A stretch of 64,000 bases of DNA from Dichetophora obliterata (Eukaryota; Arthropoda; Insecta; Diptera; Sciomyzidae): assembly GCA_963920525.1 (NCBI GenBank), contig OY986438.1, positions 129,654,920 through 129,718,919 on the forward strand. The letters run 5' to 3'. The first letter of the stretch is position 1, and the number at the start of each line of letters is the position of its first letter. The notes beneath the pieces were generated by a model. That model searched no databases. It had not been told where the DNA came from and was given only the letters and a program-made list of their open reading frames with translations. Made by a program: the position numbers and the translations under genes. This document shows, piece after piece, positions 47,021 to 57,304 of this stretch.

Positions 47021-47483
47021 CAGCTCTGAAAAAAGAATTTTTTTTTGTTTTTGAATTTAAAATTGTTTTCAATTTTTTTTAATTTTTTTTAAAATTTTTT
47101 TTTTAATTTTTTTTTTTTAAAAATCCATAAAAAAATATGTATAAGAAAAGATTTCGAAAGAAATTTTCTTAATAAATATTATCATATAATGTGATATATA
47201 AAGAGTTAGAATTCGGACACGTGAGATGCAGCTCGGAGAAAAAAAAATGTTTTTTTTTTTAATTTAGGCTGTTTTACAAATTTTTCTGTTTACAAAAAAT
47301 TTAACTAAAATTTCATCCTATGAAATGAGATGAAAAGATTTAGAACCTTAAAAAGGTAGGCCTTGCAGAAGCACTCATCAATACAGCGATCATGGAATGT
47401 AAATTGACGCCAATAATAGCACTACTAGCATGCCTTCTTTTGCGTAGTCCTAGCTTAATTGTCTACTGGGTGCCATCTAACTA

Positions 47484-47650
47484 TGTGTAGGTGTGTATGT
47501 GTGTGGTGTATGACGTAAAGCTCACAGCAGCATAACAGCTTTTAATATGCATAGCGCAAAGCAAATCATTCGCATATCCTTTGTCAGCCATGTCGAGCGC
47601 AGCGTAGTATGTGTGTGTTTGTGTACTTGTGTGTGTGTGGATGTGTGTAA
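47484..47650. repeat. Interrupted (TG)n tracts
   Basis: Three clusters of GTGTGT/TGTATG repeats (47,488-47,510, 47,608-47,650) separated by unique sequence. Confidence 0.85.
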
Positions 47651-47754
47651 AAAATGACTTAAAGGATATGAAAAAATTCATTCGCATCAACGGCAAATAA
47701 GCACCAAGGAATCAGTAATAAAATATATAAAATATATTACTAACTAACGAAAAT

Positions 47755-47777
47755 ATATATATATATATATATATATA
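47755..47777. repeat. (TA)n microsatellite
   Basis: About 11 TA units. Confidence 0.9.
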
Positions 47778-48099
47778 CAGCTCAAACAATTAATAAGGAT
47801 AATATTAGCCAGGGCACCAGTATGCGCAAAGTATATCAAATTAATTCTGTGCGCGTTCTTATTTGCGATCCTTCATTTTTGCTTTAGAAAAAATAAAATG
47901 CACACTTAAAGTAGAAAATAAATGCTTTTTTCTGTTTTTAATGATATAGGATTATTTTTGAACATTGCACTAAAAGCTTTGAAAGCTTAAACATTTAAAA
48001 CCTCCAAAGAAGCATGCTTGCAGCATTTATTAACAGTCTGGGAACAAATCCTGAAGGCGCACAAAGAAGCCACTTGTAAGGGAGGCTTCACCAAAATTA

Positions 48100-48615
48100 G
48101 TACTCTACTTTTTTAAAAATTTTTAACATTTATTAACATAAACTTATAAAAGACAAAACAAGGGGGCATAGCACCTCCCATACAACCGATTTTTACATTT
48201 TGAAATATTTCGAAACTTATTCAAAATAAAACAATGAAATTAGTATTTTTCGTTAACACTGTGAAGGGATTTTTTTTTAATTTTCGGATAGAATGACATT
48301 TGTAGAATGATGTGTTCAAATATTATCACAAAATTCGGTAAGGTAAAAGAATGACAAGACTTTTTGTAGTGCAGTGCACGCCGCACAGTGTCGCGATCCC
48401 ATACATTTTTTGGCTAAATATAGAAGGAGTTCTTACAGAGCAACAAAATTTGACATGAACTTTTCCTTTGAAGATATGTATTTTGAAAAACGAGTTAAAT
48501 TCCACCAACTGCCACGCCCACCTTCCATATAACGGCGGATTGAATAATTTTTTTTTGACCTAGAGGCATGAAATTCGGCACAGACCTTACTGATTTTGCT
48601 GCTACGCCCGCAAAA
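48100..48615. repeat. Dispersed fly repeat family, diverged copy
   Basis: It contains CACCTCCCATACAACCGATT, TTGAAATATTTCGAAACTTA, ACAAAATTCGGTAAGG and CCACGCCCACCTTCCATATA in the same style and order as the copies at 44.5-45.4 kb. No coding capacity. Confidence 0.5.
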
Positions 48616-48916
48616 AGTTAAAGGACAAATACATTATTTATTCTGATTATAATTTTATTATTAAGGACTTATAAAAATGAGTAAATTTTGCAATTAGTTG
48701 TAAAATGAAAATATAAAGGAAAGGGTTGGTTTGTAAATCGGTTTTTGTTTTTGGAGTCTAATTTTTAAACAATAAAAATATCGAATAATCCAAGATACCG
48801 CTGGAAAGGTGAAAATAAAACCCAACTTTTATGTTCAGACAGATTAGTGTTTTGATTAAAATTTAACTCTCTACGGCCAATTTTCTAATAAAGTGATTTT
48901 TGGCTCTTCAAAAAAG

Positions 48917-49558
48917 TGGCTGGGTTGTTAACCATCTGGAATAACCCAATCAAAGTCGATTAATACGAATTAAAACACCCATTAATTTATAATAAGTTGA
49001 GATTTATTTTTATTCAGCCGCCACTTAGGCTAAAAACATCGTAATGAATGGAAGTGTTCAATCATAATTTTCTTCATCTTCATCTTCATCATAATCGGTC
49101 TCGCAATGTTTGCATGTGAAAAACAAACGCGTTCCCTTAGTGGTGTACTTGGAGTGAACAAGCCGGCCACATGAGTTCCATTCGATGGAGTTTTTGGGGG
49201 TCAGTTCTTTAGGCAGAAATCTCAAACAAAGGGTGCAAAAATCAATGTCCTCATCAGATGGTTTTGACGGTTCTTTTGCCGTGGGACGTTTGGGTTGGGC
49301 CTTCATTGGTGCTGCTTTTGCTGGTAGTTTTGACAATGCTGCTGTTTTTTCTGCTTCAGATCATCAATTTTGTCTGGAGAAATCAGCTCGGAGCTGTCCA
49401 TTGCCTTTCGGACACGTTTGCATGGTTTCTTTCGGGTGGCTGCTTGTAACAGCCTAATTTTATACTGATGTGACAAACCAGTGGTGCTTCCTGACACTAC
49501 TTGGAAGTTCTAGTACAAATCTAGTTATATCACCACAGTGATTCACAACCCAGCCATG
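48917..49558 (-). mobile_element. TIR-bounded element with zinc-binding ORF tail
   Basis: Inverted ends share TGGCTGGGTTGT (48,917-48,930 and 49,547-49,558), with weaker similarity extending outward (TTCAAAA). A target duplication is not evident. Inside, on the minus strand, lies the C-terminal part of an element-type protein. It could be a deletion derivative of an unidentified DNA transposon. Confidence 0.5.
49058..49497 (-). pseudogene. Cys-rich (PHD-like) tail of a transposon protein, frameshifted
   Basis: Two overlapping minus frames (49,497-49,303 and 49,336-49,058) together read as one protein end. There is a basic region with RKKPCKRVRKAMDSSELISP, a Gln/Lys-rich linker, an Ala/Lys/Pro segment, then DFCTLCLRFLPKEL, a W-N-x-C-G-x3-VH segment and FTCKHCE, closing with an acidic DEDEDEE tail. 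The C-x2-C ... C-x4-VH ... C-x2-C arrangement is like the treble-clef tails on some insect transposases. One expected Cys is replaced by Trp (IEWNSC) and one by Tyr (HSKY). A frameshift lies near 49,320. Confidence 0.55.
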
Positions 49559-51414
49559 ACACCATTTTGAAAACGACAAAAAACAACGACACTTTTAGTC
49601 ATATTTCGACATAACCAAATATTGAATCGTAAAATAGAATAAAAGACTAAGTAAATACGAGTATGCATTACACTTACTTCTGTGGAATAACTTCACTCAC
49701 TTGGATCTTAATCTGTTATACCAAATAAAAAAGTAAATTTAGTGAAAATTAAATAAAGATATACGAGTATTATTTACGATATTGATATTTCAATTACAGA
49801 AGTATCACAGTCCACTTCAGGGTTCATCACCTAAACTTCTAATATATCTAAAACCTCTGTATAAAATTACTTTTTGTTTGTTAAAAACGGCAATGATCGA
49901 CTAAAATCTTGTATATTATCCACTCTGCTTCTTTTTTTGCTGTAACTTTCGCTTAAATTTTTAAAATCTTTATTTCATGCTTCTTGGGACTCTTCACAAA
50001 GTTATCCTTTCGGCAGCAATGCGTGTCGGATTACCTCGCTTCCATGCATAAGAATTTTATGCGGAGTGGTAGTCATAGGATACCATGGGTACAGATTTAC
50101 ATAAAGTTTTACTATTTCTATTGTAAGTTTTGCTATTGAATGTTTGAAAATTTCTTTCATTTATATTTTGGCCAGAAGATATTAATTGCATAATTATATA
50201 AAATTGTCTTAAAAGTTCGTCATTAACACCAGTTGTATGCAGCAGCACCTACAGCTGCTGGTTTTAGAAAAACTACCTAGGAACACATTCTTCATTTGAA
50301 TTCCCAACCCAGGGCTTGTGTCTATCAACAGACCTACGTTAAAACTAGACTACGAAATTGTGTGTTACATCAGAAAAAGCGTACGATTTCGCAATACTTT
50401 AAATCATGAATAAAGCGTATTAATGCGTTTTGTGTGCAAATCTATGTATAACCAAAAGAAGACAACGATGCACACTGGGGCCATGTATGCTCAAAATTCT
50501 ATTTTTAAAAGTTTTTTTTTTAAACAAAATTGCAGTTATACATCTGGAAGTAATTTTTCATCTTTCTAGCATAGTTCTTTTGAAAGAGAAATTCGAATGC
50601 GCTGTTAAAGTTGTACGAAAATGGTAAAAGATTTCGTCATTTTGTTTTTGCATTAGTTAAAATTAAGTTTTTATATATTTTTCTGCTGTATTTATTTTGG
50701 CATTAGGTATTTTTAAACAGTTATAGCTTTCAAAAAACTAAGCTTACCTCTATTTCTTTGCAGAAAGAAGAATTTCTTTTTTAAAAAGGCACAAAGGTAT
50801 TTTGAATTAAATAGTACTTCAATAAAATATAATCTTTTCTTATTGAGAATGCAAGCTCCAAACCAAAATTACTTTGCGCTTTTTGAAAAAAACTGATTTT
50901 GGAAATTTCACTTTGTTTTTAATTTAACATAAAAAGATATATATCTTGTTCAATTTGATTCTGTTTCATTTCGAAATTAAATTGTTCACTCATTTACGAT
51001 GAATAATGAATAAAAAAATAATGAAGGTACTTAAACCAATTGCAAAAAGTGCTTTGTTTCCAGCACTAACCCACTCCAGCGTCATTAAAATGAAGATATA
51101 AAAAAATTTTGCTTTGAGCTTTGTTTTATAGTATATAGATATAATTACAGTATACAAGTGTAATTTAAAATAGTAATACATAAATAAACTGGCCATTTCA
51201 GCCCTTGGAAAGACTTTAACCGCTTCTATTGATCAATTGTGTTATTAAATGTTTCAACACAAATAGTCGAGAACTGGACCTACAATTGTTATGCCAACTC
51301 CGAACGGCTTATGTTTCCAAGAAACTATTCATGTCAATTTTTACTCTCTGAGAATTGCCATTCTCTGCAGAGAGGTGGCGGCTAAACAGAAATATTAATT
51401 CAATTGAAAAAAAT
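49559..51414. other. Unannotated DNA
   Basis: No transposon is recognised. A 63-codon minus frame at 50,248-50,057 is not obviously low-complexity but has no motif. I cannot support a gene. Confidence 0.45.
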
Positions 51415-51416
51415 TC

Positions 51417-51480
51417 TGTCTGAGCTGGGATTTAAAGCGCGGTTCTTTAGCTACGCATTCTACCAGTAGACAAGGCCACC
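51417..51480 (-). ncRNA. tRNA-like SINE remnant
   Basis: On the minus strand TGTCTACTGGTAGAATG (51,456-51,472) resembles a tRNA D-arm/A box, and CTTTAAATCCC (51,427-51,437) sits at the B-box position. The order and spacing are tRNA-like, but the B box has lost its TTCGA core. Decayed. Confidence 0.4.
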
Positions 51481-52204
51481 ACAATTAAAATGTAGAAAAG
51501 ACCACCACTATATAAAAAATGTAGTTATCTGCAAATGTATATAGGATATTTGTGTCATAATAAAAATAAATACATAAAAGCTACTAGACAAACAAGCCTT
51601 TTTTTACTGAAGCCAACCAGATTTCGTTTACCGCTGCTTTTCTTCTAGAAAAACGTATTGAAACTGAGTACGTGAGAAGGCCTTTGAATGTACTAAGGAC
51701 CAGGGTTCAAAATATTCACACACCTTCACTCACAAACATTTGCTTGAAGCACACAAAACACAATTTTATTTTCATTTCATTTTTGTGTGTAACGTAGTTA
51801 TAGTGTTGTTGATCATCCAACATGAATTCTTCGTTTTAATATTTGCTTGTGCGTTACAAACTCAAACAATGATCGATCTCAACAATTCTCTGTGTTTCAG
51901 TTTTACACTTATGTTTGCGTCAAAATGTTCATGTTGGAAAATTCAGGCCTTTGTCAAAACCAAAACAAAGACAATTTTTCCAACATGAACAAATGGTGTT
52001 TGCAAAATTGTCTTTGTTTGTGTCGGTCATTAAGATCGATCACTACCGTCGTGTGGCGTAAAAAACAAATGCTGTTCTGGTTGCTGTGCAGCGTATTGAA
52101 CTGGTTTTTGGCCAAGTGTAGCAAAATTCGGCGTAAATTAGAAAATATTTTAAAATATTAAAATAATAACCTTATAATATGTCTTTTCAAGAGTTTTAAA
52201 CCTC
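51481..52204. other. Unannotated DNA with overlapping hairpins
   Basis: No gene is supported, although two overlapping + frames exist (51,740-51,988 and 51,847-52,161). GTTCATGTTGGAAAAT at about 51,927-51,942 is inverted at 51,973-51,989. The neighbouring word AAACAAAGACAATTTT (about 51,963) is inverted again at about 52,003-52,018, so two alternative stems are possible. Confidence 0.45.
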
Positions 52205-52300
52205 ATTTATCAGTGTTAAGGGGTCACTGATTTCGAATATAAAGTCAGAATTTTAAAATTCAAGATGGTGGATAGGGTTGCCACCTTAATTTTTTGTTGT
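52205..52300. repeat. Dispersed repeat remnant ('GGGTCACTGATTTCGAAT')
   Basis: The stretch GGGGTCACTGATTTCGAATA ... GTCAGAATTTTAAAATTCAA ... GATGGTGG resembles a short word set I recall from dispersed repeats in several arthropod genomes. It is identified from memory only. No coding sequence. Confidence 0.25.
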
Positions 52301-52900
52301 TTTATGAATCCTATACTTTACTTAAAATAACTATACAATTTAATGTGTCTCATATTAAAATGTAAAAGTTGTTATCTAATTGTAACCCAAACTGGATTTG
52401 TTATCGAAGAAAATATTGAAATGTTAAATTTTATGTCTATATTGCGACCTAAACTCACTTATTTTTCATTAGTAAATCTACTCAAAATCAAAATCAATAC
52501 TGAAATCATTTAATATTGACTTATTAAACTTTCACACTGAAGTGAAATTTTGTGTTTAATTGATGTTATCCTGGTCACTAGTGGGCTGAAACAACTCTAT
52601 CAACTGGTTAATTCGTATTGAAATATAATGAAACTTTATTAGTGCAAGTTATTATAAAAACATGTTTTCTAATGGTTAATTTAAGGTCTCGAAAGGGTAA
52701 ATCTCTTCTAATTTGCATAGTAATAATGTAAACAAGCAAGTTATTCGTGAGACTTTATAATAAAAAACATTGGTCATCAATGGGTTAAAACTTGGTCTTG
52801 ATTGGGTTAAGTCGTCAAAAATTTGCTGCAACAGTGTTAATTAAACGAGTTTGTTGGAAAGAAAGTGAAACATAATTTTGAGCACCTGCTTATATGGGGT
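52301..52900. other. AT-rich non-coding DNA
   Basis: No gene or repeat is recognised. Confidence 0.45.
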
Positions 52901-53302
52901 GGCCTCAGTGTGCGATGTGACATCCGGAAAGGTAGAATTATAATAAATGTAATGTAAAGTAACGAAATGTTGTCAACTGTCATCGGGACGGGACGGGACG
53001 GGACGTAATGTAAGAAAACGTTGTAGCAATTATAATAGGCAGTAGCCAGGCAGCTGTTTGTCGTATATAATTGCACGTTCCTGTACAAGTTCAATCAAAA
53101 CTTCGCCATCCATAGCTGTGGATATGTAGAATGTAAAGTGACGTAGAAATCGAAATTCAACGGATCTTTATGTCCCGTTACATTACGTTACGTTTATTTT
53201 AATCACTTGTATAAGAAAGTATTGTTTGAAACAATAAGTGAAAGAACACACTGCTCAATTGACATTAGACCACATTACGTTACGTCTATTATAACTGGGC
53301 CT
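52901..53302. mobile_element. Foldback-like element rich in TAACGTAATGT words
   Basis: The left end GGCCTCAGTG and the inverted right end GGCCCAGTTATAATAG are similar. Inside, words of the type ACGTAATGTAA occur forward (52,950-53,015) and inverted (53,176-53,290). A (CGGGA)n run of four units is at 52,984-53,004. Non-coding. The boundaries are approximate. Confidence 0.4.
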
Positions 53303-56022
53303 TAAGCAAAGTGTCAAAACATTTTTTTTAATAACAAAAATAACAATAACAAAACGGTACAAAATTACGATAATTTTAAATTAACTTAAAATTAATTGCC
53401 TTCAATTTGTGGGTGTCACATACGTTACAGCACATGTGTTTGACATGTAATTTGAGTGCAAATTTATACACAAAAATGATTGTTTCACGTCACATCCGTA
53501 ACATAAGAGTAACTTTAAAAATCTGGTAACTACCTTAAACGCTTTAATAGAATTTTCATTTTATTTAAAACTGTTCTAATTCACTAATTATATAATGTAA
53601 TCTAAAAATTTATATATATATATGTTTTTAGCAGAAACTCTGCCATAAGTTTTTTAAATTTACCTTTTCTCTTGCACCGGACTTTAAGTAGCAGTCGAAT
53701 GTTTTTATATTTTTATCTTTAAGAAATCTTATTATTTAGAATTAATTTTCTAGCACAAGAAAGGAATAAAATATAGCTACTTGGGGGCAATCAGTAGTTG
53801 TTGAGAGTATCGAAATCAAGACCTATTTCTATTGCAGCTACAAACAAGGACACACACTTGTAATATCAGAGTAATCCTGCCATACAAAATTAAATGACAA
53901 CAACAAAAAAAAAATCTTGAATTGAAGTAGCAAAGAACAGAAAACAAGTGATTTTTTCCTGCAATGCCCTCGAGGTGCACAACTCTATTAAGAAAAAGGC
54001 CATAAACATTTTTAAGGGAATTTTTATGTACAGATCGTAGAGATTGTTTTTGCCCTAAGCACTGGAGTAGATGGTGGTGGGTGGGTACGTGGTGGCTGTG
54101 ATGCTGAAGGAGGTGGTGGTAGTGGTGGCGTTTATAGGTGATGAGTGTTGAAAATCCTATTAATTCTTTTATGTTTTGTTCTTTGAGAGTTGCTGATTTT
54201 ATTACTGCACTATAATATATATATACATATATATTTTCTCTTTTCCGTTTGTTAGTAAGAGCTGTAATATTTTGTTTATTATCTCAAGCACGCATGTAGT
54301 TAAGAATTGCTTTTGTTTTCCCAACACTTTCCTATTTCGAAAGGAATATGAAAAAGTTATTTTTTTGTGAATTTAGTTTTAACTTGCTTTTTCATATCTA
54401 CTTTCTTTGACGCAGTTTGAAGGAGATAGCATAGTTTCCTTTATTTTACAATTCCATTCGTTAGATGTTTTAGCATCAAAAAGCATCGCAGAGCTTGCAT
54501 TTCCCAACGCTCATTATGTAGGTTCGATTGCCTGTCTGTTTGTCTGTCTGTCTGTCTGTCTTAGTCCTTTGTTGCTTATCAATGCTGAGCATTGATTGTT
54601 GTATTCTGACTTTTTCACCCAACCATTAAAATCAACCATTAAGTTGCTTCAACAACCACTCAAATAAAGGCAATTGCAATGATTTGGGCTTTTCAATTTT
54701 TTTCATTTCTTTTTACCTGCCTGATTATTTTGAGAAGAAATATAAGCTTCCTCTACTGAATAGACAAACTTTTTACTGCAGTCACTTCGGTGTTGAACAC
54801 AAATTGGAATTCCTCTTCTGATATTTGCTCGCAAATTGAGTGAAGGCAGGTGGTTAAAGCGGAAGCAGTAGCTATTCCCTGTGGAACAATTGCCATAGAC
54901 TGCATCCATTCAGCCTATTCGTGTGCCATTCAGGATTTCCGCTTTGGAGCTGTTGTTATTTCGTAAAAATTCCGGATACAGAATAATATCAAATAATAGC
55001 AATATAACAATTTAAAATAAAGCGTTTAATTATTGCCTTAGCCTTAATTACGTAGTTTTAAATTAAAAGTTATCATTAAAATTTGCAACAAAACAATTTT
55101 GTCGAAATTGCTGTGTGAAAAACACATTTAATTTAATTTTAATTTTTGTACAAAAGCCACAAACATGCACGCAGTTTTTTCAGTTTAATGTTCTTTTTTT
55201 AATGACGGACATAGAGTATTTTTTGTTAGTAGTTTTTGGTAAAGTTAACAATTCTACAATTAATATTTTAATATTTTAGTGAATTTTTGCTTTGCGTTCT
55301 TATTTAATATAAAATTTTTAGCAGTTAATGGCTTGAAAATGGTCTAAAATAAAGTAAACTTTGACATTTATTTTTTATTTGAATTCCTCTGAGAACTTCA
55401 AGTTTTAATATGGTGCTATTTACGTTTCGAAATTTTAATGAAATTTTCAGTCATTGTCAAATAAAGACTCAGCTTTAAAAAAACTAGATAACAATTTATT
55501 GTAGAATGAAAAGTAAAACTGTAAAGATTAAAGTTTGATTTTATTAAAGGCTGAGGTATGACGAAGTTGCTTCAGGATTAAAGAATAATACTCAAACTTT
55601 CGTTAAATATAAAGATTTGTTGGTTTTTTAGAGTAAGGTTTGGTGTTGGGACTTTCTAAAATACGTAACCTAAGTAACGCAACGAAAAACTCTACTTTAA
55701 TCTTAAAATACAGCCATGGCGCATTTTTTCTTATTTTAACTGAATATAAAGTCGTCTATGCCATTATTAACTTCAACGCTAATGGTATGGGGCAGTCTTT
55801 ATTTAAGTTAAATTTCAGGATTCCTTTGTATTTATTTTATTTTTTTTTATTATCAATTGTTTTGTTTATTTAAAAGCTTTAATCGTTCTGTACGTAAGCA
55901 AGCTCTAGCACTTTGGAAAAACAAATTAATTTAATTTTAAAATATTTCTCTAATATGAGGTGCGTTTCATACATATAAAACCACCTAAGATTTTTTGATA
56001 TTTTCTAAAGGACTGGTTGTAG
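53303..56022. other. Unannotated DNA with GGT-rich and TGTC simple repeats
   Basis: No gene is supported. A G-rich GGT/GGTGG stretch lies at 54,070-54,130, able in principle to form a G-quadruplex. (TGTC)n lies at 54,535-54,560. The minus frame 54,909-54,703 (68 codons, four Cys, non-repetitive) ends just before a plausible splice donor (GGCAG|GTAAAA), but nothing else supports an exon. Confidence 0.45.
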
Positions 56023-56025
56023 GGT

Positions 56026-56386
56026 CCCAGCAGCGGATTTGCCAGTGGCTACCATAGAACTAATACAGAATAAATTACCAGGTAAGGAAGCATTACTTTT
56101 TTTCAAAAAGTAATGCGTCTGCATATAGCAGAAGTAATTAACTCATACCTCATTACCTGTAATGTAGCATACAAGAAAAAGTAATGCAGTGATTTTTATA
56201 ACTTAATACAAGTAGTATGTTACTCCATAACTTCTAGGTAATGCTGAAGGGAGGCGATCACTTACCTCCTGTCTCATTCAATGTTAAATGTAAGGCCTTT
56301 TATGTAAGGTAATATAGTCGGAAGTAGTGGTCATTACAAGGTAATTGATGCTTCATATATTCGGAATATACTCCATCCGCTACTGG
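56026..56386. mobile_element. MITE with CCCAGYAGCGGAT ends
   Basis: The inverted ends CCCAGCAGCGGAT (56,026-56,038) and CCCAGTAGCGGAT (56,374-56,386 inverted) bracket 360 bp. The interior repeats the words AAGGTAAT, GTAATGC and ATTACCT in both orientations many times, as subterminal binding-site arrays often do. No coding capacity, and no clear target duplication. Confidence 0.6.
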
Positions 56387-56937
56387 GGTATCATAATGTT
56401 CTACTCAATTGAAAGCTAGTTAATTGAGAGAGAACTATTTCCCTCAACTAAACTTTATATTTTACTAGCGGTGCTTTTGACAATAAAAAAAAACAATACT
56501 CGGTCTGTTTCATAAGTATAAAACAATTTTTAAGTGTGTCGTATAACGTGTGAACCGTAGAGTATAGAAAGTGCAATTTTTGAGTTGAAAAAATTATTTT
56601 TCTTAATACACAACGTGGCCTTTTGACCCTTTCAAATGTAGAAAAAGGGACATTTTATGCCTTTTTGAAAGAAAACTTAGGAATAAGAGAAATTGCGCCC
56701 AAAAAAAAAAAATCGCTTGGTTAAATATATAATAGCTTGGTTAAAGTTATTGCAAGGGTTTTAATAACCAATTAGTTATTTTTTTATATAAATGCATTCG
56801 GAACGCACTTTGCAAACGACTCTAGCTAACCCCATTCCTAATGTTATATTTCAGGACGATTCTACTCCATGTCAACACTTAAAAATAAGTATTATCCCAG
56901 AGGAATTAACATATTTTTGTAATATTTTTCCAAAAAT
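56387..56937. other. AT-rich non-coding DNA
   Basis: No gene or repeat is recognised. Confidence 0.5.
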
Positions 56938-57304
56938 GTTGTAGTAGTAGTAGTATTTTTATTCAACAATTCATTACATTCTTAATAATAACAATATATG
57001 TATCTATAAGAAGAATTATGTTATACAAATAACTGCAATGAATGTTAAGCTGCTTCTATAGTTCACTAGGAGCTAGAGGCGAATTCAGCTTGTTAAAAAT
57101 ATATAATTAATAAATGATGCATTAATTACAATAATTAAATAAAGAAAATAAATCGGAAAAATTTAATATTAACATATTTTTTTAAATGATTTTTTTTTTT
57201 TTTTGTAAAGGCCTTATTGAGAGCAAAAACTTAATAAAAGTATTGTGGAGTCAGACTATAACAGCCAATAATGTGTCAATAACACTGTAATTGAGGTCTA
57301 AAAG

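Larger units (their letters stand above)
45421..48099. other. Non-coding DNA with simple repeats
   Basis: No gene is supported. The minus frame 46,509-46,111 is low-complexity and not credible. It contains a 14-base G-run at 46,192-46,205, poly-T tracts at 47,040-47,120 and 47,248-47,260, and a pair of loosely inverted segments (46,637-46,700 and 47,395-47,475, sharing CCCAGT and AAAAGAAGGC words) that could be old TIRs. Confidence 0.45.

Noticed and set aside
46630..47480. TIR element bounded by CCCAGT words
   Set aside because: End similarity is patchy and no target duplication was found. It may be chance or a very old element.
54703..54909. 68-codon minus frame with four Cys and a plausible splice donor
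   Set aside because: Only one weak splice signal and no recognisable protein family. Kept as a note, not called as an exon.
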